This document shows, in pieces, positions 51,447 to 63,600 of a DNA stretch of 64,000 nucleotides. This DNA is from Blattamonas nauphoetae (Eukaryota; Preaxostyla; Oxymonadida). The first letter of the stretch is position 1. Each line of letters starts with the position of its first letter. Location: positions 1-64,000 of the forward strand of contig JARBJD010000098.1 in assembly GCA_033064195.1 (NCBI GenBank), written 5' to 3'. Below the pieces are notes generated by a model. The model saw nothing but the letters and a program-made list of their open reading frames with translations, made no database searches and was not told the DNA's origin. The translations under genes were made by a program, and so were the position numbers.

Positions 51447-53110
51447 CAGGCATTTGAGTGGTGGGATCAAAACAGGTAAAACTGGGATCAATTGATCCCA
51501 GTCCCCATTTTTTGACTGACATCACTTTCTTAAATAAGCGTTTCGAGATTTTTCTCATTTAATTACATCTTGGATATCCAAATTCTCAGAAAAACGTATT
51601 TTTTGATGATTCTCGAGCATTCCGATCGAAATGATTCTTTAGGAGAATGGGGTCGAGAACAAGAGTGAGGAAGAGTGGAGAAGAGCGATGGGATCAGAAC
51701 GATTTATCTCCTCCACTATAAACAATGTCATCACGACACGAAAGACAAGTGTATGGCATTGAACCAACGAGCATAAATGGAAAAGCGGATCTCTCGTTTC
51801 TGGAAGATCTGGAATAAGGAACTTTGGAAAGAAAAGTTTGAATCGCTATTCTCTCGAACCCTCTCATGATATCTCTGTCAGATCGTCGATTTTGCGATCA
51901 TATGTGAAGTTGAGTGGAATTCCGAATCAATAGTGTGATTGATTCGCCTGCAATGCATCAGTCTGTGACGTTCTTCTCATTCTGTTTTCAGTTGTGACAT
52001 ACACAATCACGTTCTCGATGAAATGGCTGCTGACATGGGCAGCGGATCCGTCGTCGATGTGGGTGGCGGGGATGGGCTATAGATGGCTACCCTTTGTGTC
52101 AGGAACGATAGTCAATCTTGCGATGACGGATAACGTGCAGTTTGACATTATTGTTCGGGAAATCAACCAGATTATTGACCTTCTGGTGCAGTTGGTGCTG
52201 TTGACCGCGCTGTTGGTTGGGCTTTTGGATTCGTCGTCACTGTCGAGCATCTGCGTGATGGTTCGTGCGGAGGTGGACGATCGAGTTCAGAAAACATTAG
52301 AATCGATTCATGGGATTCGGGTATGTTCCTTTTGTGTTTGTGACATGTTTTGATTGCCGTTCAGGTGATCTCGATGAACGGATGGGAAGAGCCGATGAAG
52401 AAGGCGATTTCCATGATTCGTGAGCGAGAGATGGACTTCATTGGGTAAACAGAGAACCGGAAGAACATCCCTGCCTTCTCCTCCCCAAAAACGATCACCA
52501 ACCAAACATTACTAAATCTCGATTCGTCCCAAACAATACTGCTCCTCATCGCCTCCTCATCCTCCCATCTCCCTCACTCACTCACCACCGCTCGCCCACC
52601 GACGTCTCCCGCACTGTGCAGTCGTCGCTACTGTCGTCTTCGTCGTCGATCCAAACCGCGCTGCACTTCCAAAAAAGTGTGCATCTCTCGGCTGTTCTTG
52701 CTTTCAATTTTTCAAAGTCGCTCTCCTTATTCGCTATCCCAATCTCCCATAGTCGGTCTCCTTCCTTCTAAGGCAGTTCAGCTTGTCTTTCCCAGAAATT
52801 TTCATTTCTCACTCATCACTTGTGTTTTGGACATACCATCAATTTTAACCGTAGGAAAAAGAATAAATCACCGAGTGTTCTTCGGATCACCTTCAATACC
52901 TCTGAAATTATTGTCAATCGGTCGTAATGAAAGCGATAAAAAGTTCACTTGTTTTTGTTCGATATAATGAACATTTTCATTTCATATCTTTTTGCTATTC
53001 AGATATCATATATTTGAAGAAGGAAAATAATGAAAAGAAACGAAACAGTATTGTAGAAATTAACTGGGATCAGATCCGACTGGGATCACTGGGATCGAAT
53101 CAGAAGCCTG
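51447..53110. mobile_element. hAT-like non-autonomous element, copy 2
   Basis: A 1664-bp element, near-identical inverted copy of 45109-46770. It starts CAGGCATTTGAGTGGTGGGA and ends GGGATCGAATCAGAAGCCTG. Its flanks are GAAATGTG (left) and TTTATCAA (right), the complements of the two flanks of copy 1. The very high similarity between copies suggests recent transposition or gene conversion. Confidence 0.9.
51992..52448 (+). pseudogene. Captured ABCC-type transporter fragment in copy 2
   Basis: The upstream side has a TTCTGTTTTCAG acceptor before 51992. Exon piece 51992-52320 ends at a GTATGT donor; the intron is 52321-52364 (44 nt, ends TTCAG). The next piece, 52365-52448, reads VISMNGWEEPMKKAISMIRE and ends in TAA, although GGGTAAAC there could also be a donor of the original gene. 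Splice signals retained inside a transposon show capture of genomic DNA, not of a processed transcript. Confidence 0.6.
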
Positions 53111-54405
53111 TTTATCAACGTCAACGTGGGTCTGACAGTGAGGACTCCAAAATCACTCGGAAGAGTCGCTGCTCCGACTGCTCCGTCTCCAACAACAATC
53201 GTCGTCACTCCAATCGTCTGTGCTTTGGAAAGAGCTGACTCGAGTGACTGACACGGATGCGACAACGAGCATTCATCTCCGTTTCCGCTGCTAGTCGCAA
53301 AGACCAGTCCAGTTCCTGTCTCCCAATCGTCATCCGATCGAGTGCACCCAACGACCGTTGCACAACGAAAGTCCCTGTCAAAATCTGCTTCATTCTTCTG
53401 AAACGCGCAATAACTGATGGTTGATTCATTCACATCCCTCACACCAGCAATCATTTCTCTCGCGTAGTTCCCCTCAAACGTGCAAAACGAGTAATTCGTG
53501 ACACGTGTGTAGCAAGCACCTGCAAACACATTACTCGAACAGCCAGAAAAGGAGGAAGAGACAACTGAATTGTGGCCTTCAGCGTCCAGGAACAAAGCGC
53601 CCCCAATTTCACTGGTCGAGCATCGTGTGAATGAGGAATGTTCGATGTGGATGGTTGTGAAAAACGTGGACTCCCATTGTTCAGACAGGACAGCTGCTCC
53701 TCCTCCACTTTCGACGCTGAGGTCGGTGAACGAGCACGCGACAACGGTGAGTGGTGAGAGGGTATTGACAACGATGGCAAGGCCTTCGATGGTGTCTTCA
53801 TCTTGCGAGTCCTGAACCAGTTGGGTGAAGGAGCATTTGGTGAATGTGATTGGGGAGGAACTTGGAGCATAATAATCTTGAGGGCCGTGTGGCAGTTCAG
53901 ACAGCGATTGATAATGCGACCAGAAGCGGTGACGATCTGAGCCAGTGAATTCAGCACCAGAATAAGACAAGCTGGAGCGGGGTGTTGAATAATACTTCGA
54001 AAAGAATCTTTCAAAGTACTTGTGCACGAGCACATCTCGCTTGATGGATTTTGTGGTCGTGCAGCGAGCGAAACTGGTGTTCGAGCAGAGCAGCGAGCCG
54101 CCCAGGTTGAAATCAGACAGAATCGTCCCTTGCAGTGCACCAACGGAGTGTGTCACTGAGGTGCCGATAGATCGTTGTGTCAGAGGGCCAATGGGGAGAA
54201 AAGGATTCTGATTCGAGGATGTCAAGTTTGTGAACGAATTCGAGAGTAATGCCGACGAAAGTGTCGAGAGAGGTGTTGTATCATCGTTGTTGTTGAGAGA
54301 GTGCCGGAATAAGAGATTGTTTCCGTCAACAACACACATCGAGTTCATCGACGACGAGGCCATCACAATGTCAAATGATGAAGGCATGTCTGACGGTACA
54401 ATGTG
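53111..54405 (-). pseudogene. N-terminal part of the disrupted beta-helix receptor gene
   Basis: About 430 codons of beta-helix ectodomain read on the minus strand, with strands such as TFTKCSFTQLVQ, VVACSFTDLSVES and GALFLDAEGHNSVVSSSF, ending GDECSLSHPCQSLESALSKA, a common entry into the next repeat block of this family. The natural start is not visible: the frame begins at another hAT-like terminus (54406), so the signal peptide and first exon are missing or lie beyond it. The 53110 side is cut by copy 2. Confidence 0.8.
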
Positions 54406-54470
54406 CAGGCTTCTGATTTGATCCCACTGATCCCACGCTTTTTTTGATCCCACCTCATTTCTACCTTATA
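54406..54470. mobile_element. Terminus of another hAT-like element
   Basis: The sequence starts CAGGCTTCTGATTTGATCCC and continues with GATCCCA motifs, matching the left end of copies 1 and 2 with some changes. It abuts the broken receptor gene after ACAATGTG. The opposite end, which should read GCCTG followed by ACAATGTG, was not found by eye, so the element is truncated, diverged, or longer than I could follow. Confidence 0.6.
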
Positions 54471-55920
54471 ATTTCCTTTCATTTCACCATAGTTCATCAT
54501 ATCACTATCATATTATCCATAAATTCTTAAAATGAGACATAATTGTCCATAGAGTAGAAAAAGGAGATGACGATTCATGATCGATTCAAAGTCTGTCAAG
54601 CAACGATAGTGTTGTCACTTTGAGAGGAACAGAAGTAAGAAACACGACTTTTTCGTCCAATTCTATCTATCAAGGATGATTCGCCGATTTGTCTGTTGAG
54701 TCTCACCTCAGGATTCTAATTCGCGTCGCCTCCTCCCATCTACCAACTCCCGGTTCATTCAACGATGTGCAAGTCGCCACATTCTGACCCAGCACACCTC
54801 ATCTCATTTCACTCGTTCAACCGTTCCGATTCACTCACTCAAATTGAAGACGGATCTTTCCGTCGTGTTCCCGAAATGAATCGGGATCAAATCTGTTGAT
54901 ATCGTACATACAAGAATTCCAGTATCGTCAGGCTGGTGGAGCTATCACAGTGGTAAGCTATATGTTCGTCCCTTCGAAAGCTGCAAACCACGACAATCAC
55001 AGATCATCGTCGACACCTGAATCTCGGGGTCTATGGTTCGAATGGGTCCGTCTTGGACTCTGTTCTCCTTTCACTGCATGGATCAGACGCCAAAGACTGC
55101 CATTCATTTTCATTCCCCGACTTTGTGATAATGAAGGATCTAGATTCTCAGAACAATGAATCGAGGAATGGAAACACAACACTTTTCACATTTCTAAATT
55201 CCAAACCATCAATATTGATGCCACAATTCTCAATGGATTGTGGATGGCATCACCCTGACTCCTTCTCTGCCCAACACATCTTCGGCAAATCTTATTGAAA
55301 GACGAGCTAAAATCATAAACAAATGATCTCAACGGCGGCTACAATATATGGATGTGGTAATTTTTAGTCTCTTTCGCTTTCAGACGAAGAAATCCATTCC
55401 CAGAAGGGGTCGAATCTCTCCCAACACGATAGATTGCTCCAGTTGTCGAATACAGAGATTCAACACCGTCAATATCAGATTCACACTGTCTTGATTTCAA
55501 ATCAACGAGTGTCAAGTTCGATAATGCTGCTGGATCTCGAGATATGGCACTGCAGACTCACCTGGACCAGTTAGCCTCATCGGAACCTCTCTTGGATCCC
55601 TCCAGCTCACCTCGTGCATCTTCCGCACCATTTCACCGAGCGCCCTCACTCGACCAAGAACAAGTCCACTAATGCCAGACTAGACAACGAAGATCTCCAA
55701 CGCAACACTCTCTGATGTACAAGTCATATTGTACCGATCCATATTCGACGATATTCATGAAAACAGCGAGGTTCATGTTTGTTTCTCCACATTTCTGCGG
55801 AATATTCACGCCAAAGCTGAGGGATACAAGACAGAGTCCACCATATGACAACCATCAGAAACCGGTCAAATCGACACGCTCTGCCTCGCATACGTCAAAC
55901 TTGTTGTGAATAGGAAAACA
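54471..55920. other. Region without a recognised gene
   Basis: AT-rich at first (54471-54640), then mixed. Short open frames have no family likeness. Part of it may belong to the element that begins at 54406. Pyrimidine-rich tracts and exon-like pieces near 55380-55900 could be the decayed upstream part of the following channel-like gene. Confidence 0.4.
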
Positions 55921-55929
55921 TCTCCTTTC

Positions 55930-58077
55930 GGTTTTCAGAGCTGGACGCCAATGAATGTCCTGTCTGAGTTTCTCCGCATCGATGGACCAGGTGTCATCGC
56001 TCTGCTGACGTCTCGTCCACCATCGATCTCCCGAATGATGAAGTTTCGATCACAAACGCTGGTCTGATTGATCGCTTCATCTCTCTCGCCTACCTCACAT
56101 CATCTGCCAATGCGATCCTCTTCTCCGGTGAATCCAACCGCTGCCAGAAGATGCAAACTCGTCTGCTGCATCGCCAACTGTCAGAACATGGCGTAAGAAA
56201 GGGTGGATGGCGTAGTATTGTGTACGGATGACAAGTCGTGGATGTTGGAAGAAGCATTGCCAGCACTCTCGTCAGGCAGATATCGCAACACCATGTTTCA
56301 CAGTTTCACCCCACTACCCACGACCACGCTTCCCAACAATCCAACCCATCGTCTTCGTCATCTCTGTCAGGAGCCCCCAAACTGACGATACGTTCGAGCC
56401 TCCCTCCTTCCACAGCAGATTCTTCATCCCACCCAAACACATCGTCCAGTCTCACTTCAGCGTGCAGATTCCGTCACTCCTTTCTCATGCCATCAAAACA
56501 TTCCTGACACACCGGGAAATAGCAGCCTCTTCGACTCACTGGACACATACCTCACAGCACTCTCCCTCTCCGCCTCGCAATACCAGGAGGAGTCAACCAA
56601 TCACACACAACATCCCGGCCTCTCTCTTCTTCTTGTCTCTCCTCAGAACTCCCACCTTCCGCAACGCCATCGCACAAGATTCCATCTCTCGACTGGTCGA
56701 TGATTCCATCAGCGTCGCAAAGGATAGAGAGAAGGAAGCAGATAATCCAAACCAACGTCTTCCTGTCGTTGGTCTTGACAGCACTGGTGACGCTGGTTGG
56801 AGGATCAAACTGCCGCAACTCGTCTCTCATCATTGAATCCGACGGATTGAAAGTGTTGGGAGCGATCCTTCTCTCGATGGACAGTCGCTGGAACCGCGAA
56901 CACCAAAATGGACACAAAGATCAGACAAAAAAATGAAACGAGTTGAGCTCGCGTGCCTGCGAGACAACCTCGTGATCGATGCTGTCCGAGGAAGGGTCAG
57001 AAACGACTCACTCCTGCTGGACGGCATCCTCGTCCACTTCCAGACGTATCAGAACCTCCTCGCAGACAACGTGGAAGGGGGACAGACCGATTACGACCGC
57101 CAAGCCCAGCGACTGTTCCACGGAAATGCGCAGAGCCTCTTCCGCCTGTCTGTGACCATCGGTCCGGAAGCGACGACACAATCTCAGAAGAAGCTGCGAC
57201 AGGCGATGGAGTCGAACGAGAGTGCGAGCAGGCCGTTCTTGACAGGATTCTACTTTCCAAAGAAGCCGAACGTCTCATTCGATTCGGATCTCCCTCTCTT
57301 AACGCGCCTCTCTGATCAGATCAGACAACCATCACAACGTGGAACCTCGAAGACCCGGAACGAAGCGATATCATGTTCGACTCGTTCAAAAGACAAGGCG
57401 ACGCAGAAAACAAGACCGACGAATTCATCCTCCGAACACACTTCATCGTCGCAGAGTTCAACCAACACGACCCGGCTTTCGTCGCCCTCCTCCATCGCGT
57501 CATTTGGTACATTGCGATCATCCAGTTCGTCTGGCTTGTGTCGCGCATCCTTGTCTACGTCTTCTGCGATTCCATCAAGGAAGTGACGTTCTGAATTCAC
57601 AAACTCCGAAAAGACTCCCTCGACGAGTCGATCGACACGAAAGCGATGAGCTATTCGAAACGCATGAAAAAAAACATGAGACGCGTCGACCACACAATCA
57701 ACCGCTTTCTGCGATGTGTGGTGACGAAGTACCTCCTCATCTACATCTACCTTGTGACGTTCTCCATCCTCGGCCTCCTCATCGACGTGCGCTTCTCCTG
57801 CATTCTCTTCTTCGAAGTGCTGACAAAGACATCTACAATGACGTTCCTCATCGACGCGTTCGCACGGAACATCAAGCTCTTCTCGATCTTGCTGTACATC
57901 CTCATCATCGTCCTCTTCATCATCGCCTCTGCAATCTACAATAACCCTCGCTGGAGAGTGAAGTTTGTCGACGAGTACAACATACAAGTTTGGACAATCG
58001 GGGAAGACTCTCCCAACCACACTCTTGGCCATCGAAGGGAGATTCATTTCATCCGTGTTCATCTCATTGAAGTTTGA
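55930..58077 (+). pseudogene. Decayed gene for a large membrane protein, possibly IP3/ryanodine-receptor-like
   Basis: Reading is carried by different frames in turn. 55945-56070 has MNVLSEFLRIDGPGVIALL; 56700-56935 has VFLSLVLTALVTLVGG and helical repeats; 56933-57210 has a helical segment (LLDGILVHFQTYQNLLADN). From 57230 to 58077 one frame gives four or five membrane spans (VALLHRVIWYIAIIQFVWLV; YLLIYIYLVTFSILGLLIDV; LFSILLYILIIVLFIIASAI), broken by TGA at 57313 and 57592. The spacing and the segment FFEVLTKTSTMTFLIDAFARN recall the first transmembrane helices of IP3/ryanodine receptors, but no pore loop follows. It is most likely a truncated pseudogene; the family is uncertain. Confidence 0.4.
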
Positions 58078-58103
58078 TTCTGAACTCAATTGTGAAATGA
58101 ATG

Positions 58104-60349
58104 TCAAATAAAGTTAAAAAACATTAGAATGAGGACCGTTGAACTTTTGATGACGAGGGGTGAGAAAAGGGTTGCCTGGGATAGGAGTTGATTCTCTTCT
58201 TTAACTTTCATCACATTTCCAGCGTTCAATTCGTTCATCAGTCGTTCAAGTTGTTGATTGGACAGAAGGACGGGAGCATTGTGCGCAATGCGGGCTAGTA
58301 ATTCCAGATGATTCGTAGTTAGCAAGCTGCGTTCCTTACGTTTGATATAGTGCACTAACGAGAACTCCTTTCAGTGGCAACTGAAGTTGCCATAATTGTG
58401 CTCGAAACGCGTACAAGTGGAATGATGGCTGTGAGGGTCTGGAACCGTGGATGCGAAAGAATAGCATCGATGATTCCAGTCGAGGAATAGGGAATGCCAC
58501 TGAACTCGAGTTGATAGATGGATTTGAGGCAATGCCAGTGGATTAGTAGATGTCTTTGTAGGAGTGTCGGAACGAGATGAGAAAATAGATTTGCAAAATT
58601 CATCAGCGCCATATCTGTGTCGTGTGTGTTCTCCCGCATCAAATTGTCATGAGTGAATAAATCGTGACCATCGAGACTCGACCTGTTAGCAAAACGATGT
58701 TCGAGGTTTGTAGCTAAAATTTGAGCCCATTCGACGAATTCATCAGCTACAATCGATATGAATGGTAGACACTGTTCATACGAGAAGCTTGAGATGATTG
58801 ATGAAAGATGTGCCTCCACATCTGTCTTTGAAGTGTTTAAACAGCGATCTCTGAGTCTTCCAATGCATTCAGAGGATTCACAGACAGTTAGTGAGTCCGA
58901 CTGCAACTCTTTGTTCGTCTGGTCAGCCCAGGACAACAAATGCGAGAGTGCCCCCATTCGAAGCAGATTTGTTGGATCTGTCAGACACTCCACCATAGAT
59001 TCGGCGAGGGATCCAGGCGCCGATTGAAGAACAGTTGAGATACTGTCAGCATATTCAAATGATTGTTTGATGGTTTTGCACAGGTAGACCATCTCACTTG
59101 GATTGGTTTGGATAGTTTTTGTATCGTACGCTTTCTTTTTCGCTGTTCATTGGCAAATTGTCTTTTTCGTCCCGGATTCTTTGTGATCAAATTGATTATT
59201 GTTGCTGCGTTATGGATCAGAGTTGCTGTTATTGTGTCATCAGGAACTTGAAATGAGTACTTCAGAGCAAGTTGGAGATTGTGCGCATCGCATTTGTGAT
59301 GGAGGATATTTTTGTTATCTTTCTCTAACTCGCCCAGAAAGCCGTGATTTGTCCCAGTCATCGCCGGGTCTCCGTCAGTTGCGACGGAGACGACTTGCTT
59401 CATCGATATCTTTGATCCTCCATGATTCGCCGAAATTTTAAGTAGATTTGCTTTCCGCTCGTGCCTTCGTCCATTTCCAGCAAGTCCCACAAGGATTACG
59501 CGAGGGATGTGGCTTTCGGTGAGAAAACGGAGGTTAACGCAGAGGACGGAGATTGTAGATACGTCAGTCGAAATATCAAGACTGAGAGATAGTGGGGTCA
59601 TGGGTGAGATTAACTGATACAAATCGGCGGTATAAGTCCTGTCAATAATGCCGGCCAACTTCCAAAAGCGGGCATAATCTGAATCGTCCTCAATTGAGAT
59701 GTATTCCTCGTTATCAACAGAATTGAGGACATTTGTTAAGGATTTGAAGTCATTGATAGAATTGTGACGGTGGCAGATTTGATTTACGGCTCTGAATTGA
59801 TTTTTGTTGTGTTTTGAATGTCCTTGAGGATTGCCTGTGGTAAGAGTCTTTTCTCGAAGTTCTTTGTCTTGGAAGCCACAGCTGAACGGCTCGGAGATGT
59901 GTTTCAGTTTTGACATGATTCGTTAGGCTCTTTTCCCGGTAAGGTCTTGACTGTGTTTTGACGTATTCATCTCGGGTTTTTGGTAAGTGGTTACTGTGAG
60001 CGTTGCAGATTCGACATATGATTCCCCCGTCCTGTTTGACAAATACGGAAGCATCGTCAACGAAGATGCATTCCTTTCGAAGGATCCATCTGGAGAACTT
60101 CTTTGCACTTCGATTTCTATTTCTTCGGGTGTTTTTTCATACTTGGCAACTTCCAATCGCGTGTGAAGTACTGTTAGGCTCACCAGGTCTTCCAGTTGAG
60201 CGTTCTCCGCTGAGATCCACGTCGGAATCCAGAACATTGTCATCCAACCACGGCGGCAACTCGCGATGACGAGAAGCCTGCTCTTTGACGTGTTTGGAGA
60301 ACATAGAGAGTGTAGGTTGTGTGAGACGACAGTTCTGACGTTGAGACAT
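58104..60349 (-). pseudogene. hAT-superfamily transposase, decayed
   Basis: Pieces in order on the minus strand: N-terminal MSQRQNCRLTQPTLSMF (60349), a zinc-finger-like GGIICRICNAHS segment near 60030, the catalytic core from 59916 (SLDISTDVSTISVLCVNLRF; VSVATDGDPAMTGTNHGF; HHKCDAHNLQLALKYSF; QVRWST), and the C-terminal dimerisation region (TSVATERS, then HYIKRKERSLLTTNHLELL). These blocks are the standard order of hAT transposases of the ZMYM/TTF-type group. The frame changes about four times and there are stops, so it cannot make a full protein. No clear terminal inverted repeats or 8-bp duplication were found. It might once have mobilised the non-autonomous elements here, but nothing links them directly. 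Confidence 0.8.
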
Positions 60350-60630
60350 CGAAATTTGAAGTAAACTGCTCCAGATCAACTCAAAATTAGTTCATTTACC
60401 ATCAGAAACTAAACAATTTGTCAATGTTTGTGAGTTGAAGAAATACTAAACAATCATCTACACAATAATGAGGTCGTCTTTACATCGACGTTACAACTTT
60501 ACCATCTCAATCGCGTGATTGAAGTGAGACGTTTGTGTTTCCAGTGTGAGGAAGGCTGAGGAAGGACGAGAGAATGAAGACGAACAGAGACAGACACACC
60601 GCCTCTTCTGCTCGATCGCTGTGGTCGAAT

Positions 60631-63600
60631 TCAGACATCGCCGTTGAAGGCAACGTCGGGCTGGTCAGGAAAGGGCGAGGAGAGGCCAGCAGAGGCCAGA
60701 ACGGGGTGGCGGGGTGGGGTTGGGAGGAGCGAGTGACCTGAGCGCTTGTTCATCTGCTTCCGAAGCAGTATGGTCTGGCCGAGGAGGGGAGAGGGGTTGT
60801 AGATGGCGTCATACTCGTTGTGGGTGTCGCCCTGGTTGTGGAAGGGGAGTGGGGCGGTGTGATGAGAATGTTGGTCCATTGGAACCATCTCCACACTGTC
60901 CGGGGGAAGATGAATGTGATGTGGGTGAACGGTTGGGCTTCTGTCGAGGGGTGAGTTGGCCTGCGGTGAGTGTTCGTCTGTTTGCATGAATATGGCAGAT
61001 ATGAATGTCAGAAAGGACAAAGACACACGGAGCCCAGACAATGCTCATTGTGTGTGGAAGTTGACGAGCGAGTGGTCTTTCATATCTGTGGAGGGAGAGA
61101 ATCTCAACACGAGAATGTTTGTTGGGAAGCATACCTAAGATGACATAACGAAAAGAGTGTAAGCAATTGATGAGAAAGCAAACCATACAGCTATACAGAC
61201 ATCTTTGGGGAGATTCCTGATATATTGTTGTTGGACCTTGTTGATGAAAAAAATGACAGGTTCTTGTGGATGATCGACTGTCCTGATTCTGTCCGGTTGT
61301 GTTTTGGCTTGACCTTGGTGAAGAAGAGGCCTGGGGACAGGAACGAGAGGAGTGTCAGCGTTGACTCGATCCCATTGTTTGTCTGGTCCATGTTGTTCTG
61401 GTATCCAGAATCGTTGAAGAATTGCTCAAAATCGTTCATGTCGAGCGTGAGTGCAATCAGAAGCTTTCGATTCACTGTAATTCTCTGAATTTGTTCCAAA
61501 TATGTCTTTAGTTGTGTAATGAGACTCTGTGTTGTTTGTTTCTCAGCGAACTGCTGTTGTTTCCGGCTGGTCTCGACGTATGGTGATTGCTGAGGGCGCA
61601 GAGTGGAATCATAACTCACACGAGTGTTCAGTGACAGAATGTTGTATTGTGGTTTGCGAACAGCGGCGACGACAGGTTTCAACAGAGAAAGTTGGGGCTG
61701 TGGGCGAGTATGCTCGAAGTAAGAGTCCGGTTTGTAGCTGCTGCCGGCGATGATGTCTGAGTGGAGGTCACGAGAAGTTGATCCTTCGAAAGTTGGAGGC
61801 TAGTTCAATGGAGTCACTGCAGATGGATGCCCTGGAAACGAGAGATTGAGTTGATTCACCTGTCGGGGCTGGCGGAGTTGAGAATGTGCTCAGATGAGAG
61901 TGTGGCTGAACTGAGCGGGACACGGTTGATGGTTGGACAGAGAGCAGAGAGACACTTATGAGATGTGCCCATTGGAGTTGTTCCGGGATAGAACGAGGGG
62001 TGTGCGGCTTGTGGTGTTGTGCCTGGGAATGCTGATAATGACGATGACTGAGTGGAGGGCTGAGGGACGCCTGAGAACAGTTCGTGTAACGGCTGCTGAT
62101 CCAGCTGGACTGGTTGCAGTGCTGATGCGTTTTGTCGCATTCTCGTTGTCTCTTCGTCAACTCTTCCTGCTTCGTTCAGTTTCTGGACACCGAAATCGAG
62201 TTCAACGACCTTTGACAGACGCTTCGTTGGTACTGGCTTCAGAGAGAGTGTATGTTTTGAGGGAATCATCTTGGTTGATGAAGTCGGCAAAGAAGAGGAA
62301 GTTAGGATCAATGGACCACACCTTATTCACAATCTTCACAAAAAGTGGATGTGGGAAGACTTCCGACTCTTCTCCATCCTTCGTGGCGCACACAGCGAGT
62401 GTCAACAACTGATGCTAAAAGCCGTGTGTGTCATCAGAAGCTAAAATGCGTGTGGGAGTGAAGTACTTCATCTTCAGGGTAGTGTTCAGTTTGGTTGACT
62501 TGAAGAGCAACTGTCGGGCAAGGACTGGTTGGTGGTTGACGGTGATCGCAGTATCGGCGATCAGCTGTTCCATTGTCACGTTTTGCGAAGGAATGGCGAA
62601 TAGAGAGTTGGTTTACTGTGTCAGCTGGATTGGCATTGGTGGGAGAGGAGAGTTTCCTGACACGCAGACTCTGCAAATCCCAATCGCATCAGCTGTGTAG
62701 TAGGCAACCCCGTCACTGTCCTTGGGCATCAACTCTGCAAGATTGTTTTGGAACGATGCTCCACAGAGGAGGAGTGAATTGACCAGAATTCCCTCAATCA
62801 GAAATTCCGACGAGAGTGTGGTGATCTCAGTCATTGGGAGATACCATGCCTCCTTCAGACGAACATTCAGGACACCATACTCATTCATAAAGTCGTCGTG
62901 GAGGATGAATGGATACGAGCCTCTGAAAGTCGAGTGCATGCGAGCTTGGATGATGGGAGCATGCCACACGGACATGTCTGACAGGTGCCAACGAAGGAGC
63001 CAACATAATTTGGAGCGACTGAGTTCTTTTTGGAGAGGGATGTTGGCTGATGGGCGAAGATCTGGTTGAAGACAGACCAGATCGGTACACGACCAGAAAT
63101 CTGCGACAGGATGAGGGGTTGGGATTTGCGATGAGAATGACTGGCGGAGACGTGGGGGAAGAAGGCAACGAGGAGGGACGGTTTGGAGGACCAGACACTG
63201 TCGAGCGATCGGTGGGGACGCAGAGAGTGGGGCCTTCCACACCTGGGAGAGGGTTGGATATGTGGATGATCATATCATTCGTGTCGGCCACCGACGGCTG
63301 TGTGGGTTTCATGAAGTCAGGGGTTGAGAACGACGAGAAAGGCTGTGAGAAGGAACTCGCTGGTTTTGGATCTTTCTTGCCAGACGCAGTTTCTATCACT
63401 GTTTGAATGATTGGGTCTTCGTTCAGAGCAGTTGAGAGTGTTTCCCAGCTTCCGAGGAACTCCGATGAACAAACAGTGGTTTTGAGCGAGAGCGGCTGAA
63501 CAACAACGCGACCTTGGATTGGGCAGGACGTGCAGATGCTCCACTCGTTGGCAGCATTCCCATGCGGCGCCAGGTTGGCATTTGTGAGGCAGGAGAAGTC

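Noticed and set aside
45109-53110. One 8-kb transposon with 1.66-kb inverted repeats carrying the receptor gene
   Set aside because: The outermost flanks (CACATTTC and TTTATCAA) do not match, whereas the exchanged 8-bp flanks and continuity of the receptor gene outside the repeats fit two small elements plus an inversion.
57316-58107. Long minus-strand open frame of 263 residues, rich in Asp, Glu and Val
   Set aside because: It is antisense to the plus-strand membrane-protein frame, whose hydrophobic spans are far more gene-like; the acidic runs mirror that strand's codons.
58104-60349. Transposase of the non-autonomous hAT-like elements in this window
   Set aside because: The superfamily fits, but I could not find CAGGC or CAGAC ends around it, so no direct link is supported.
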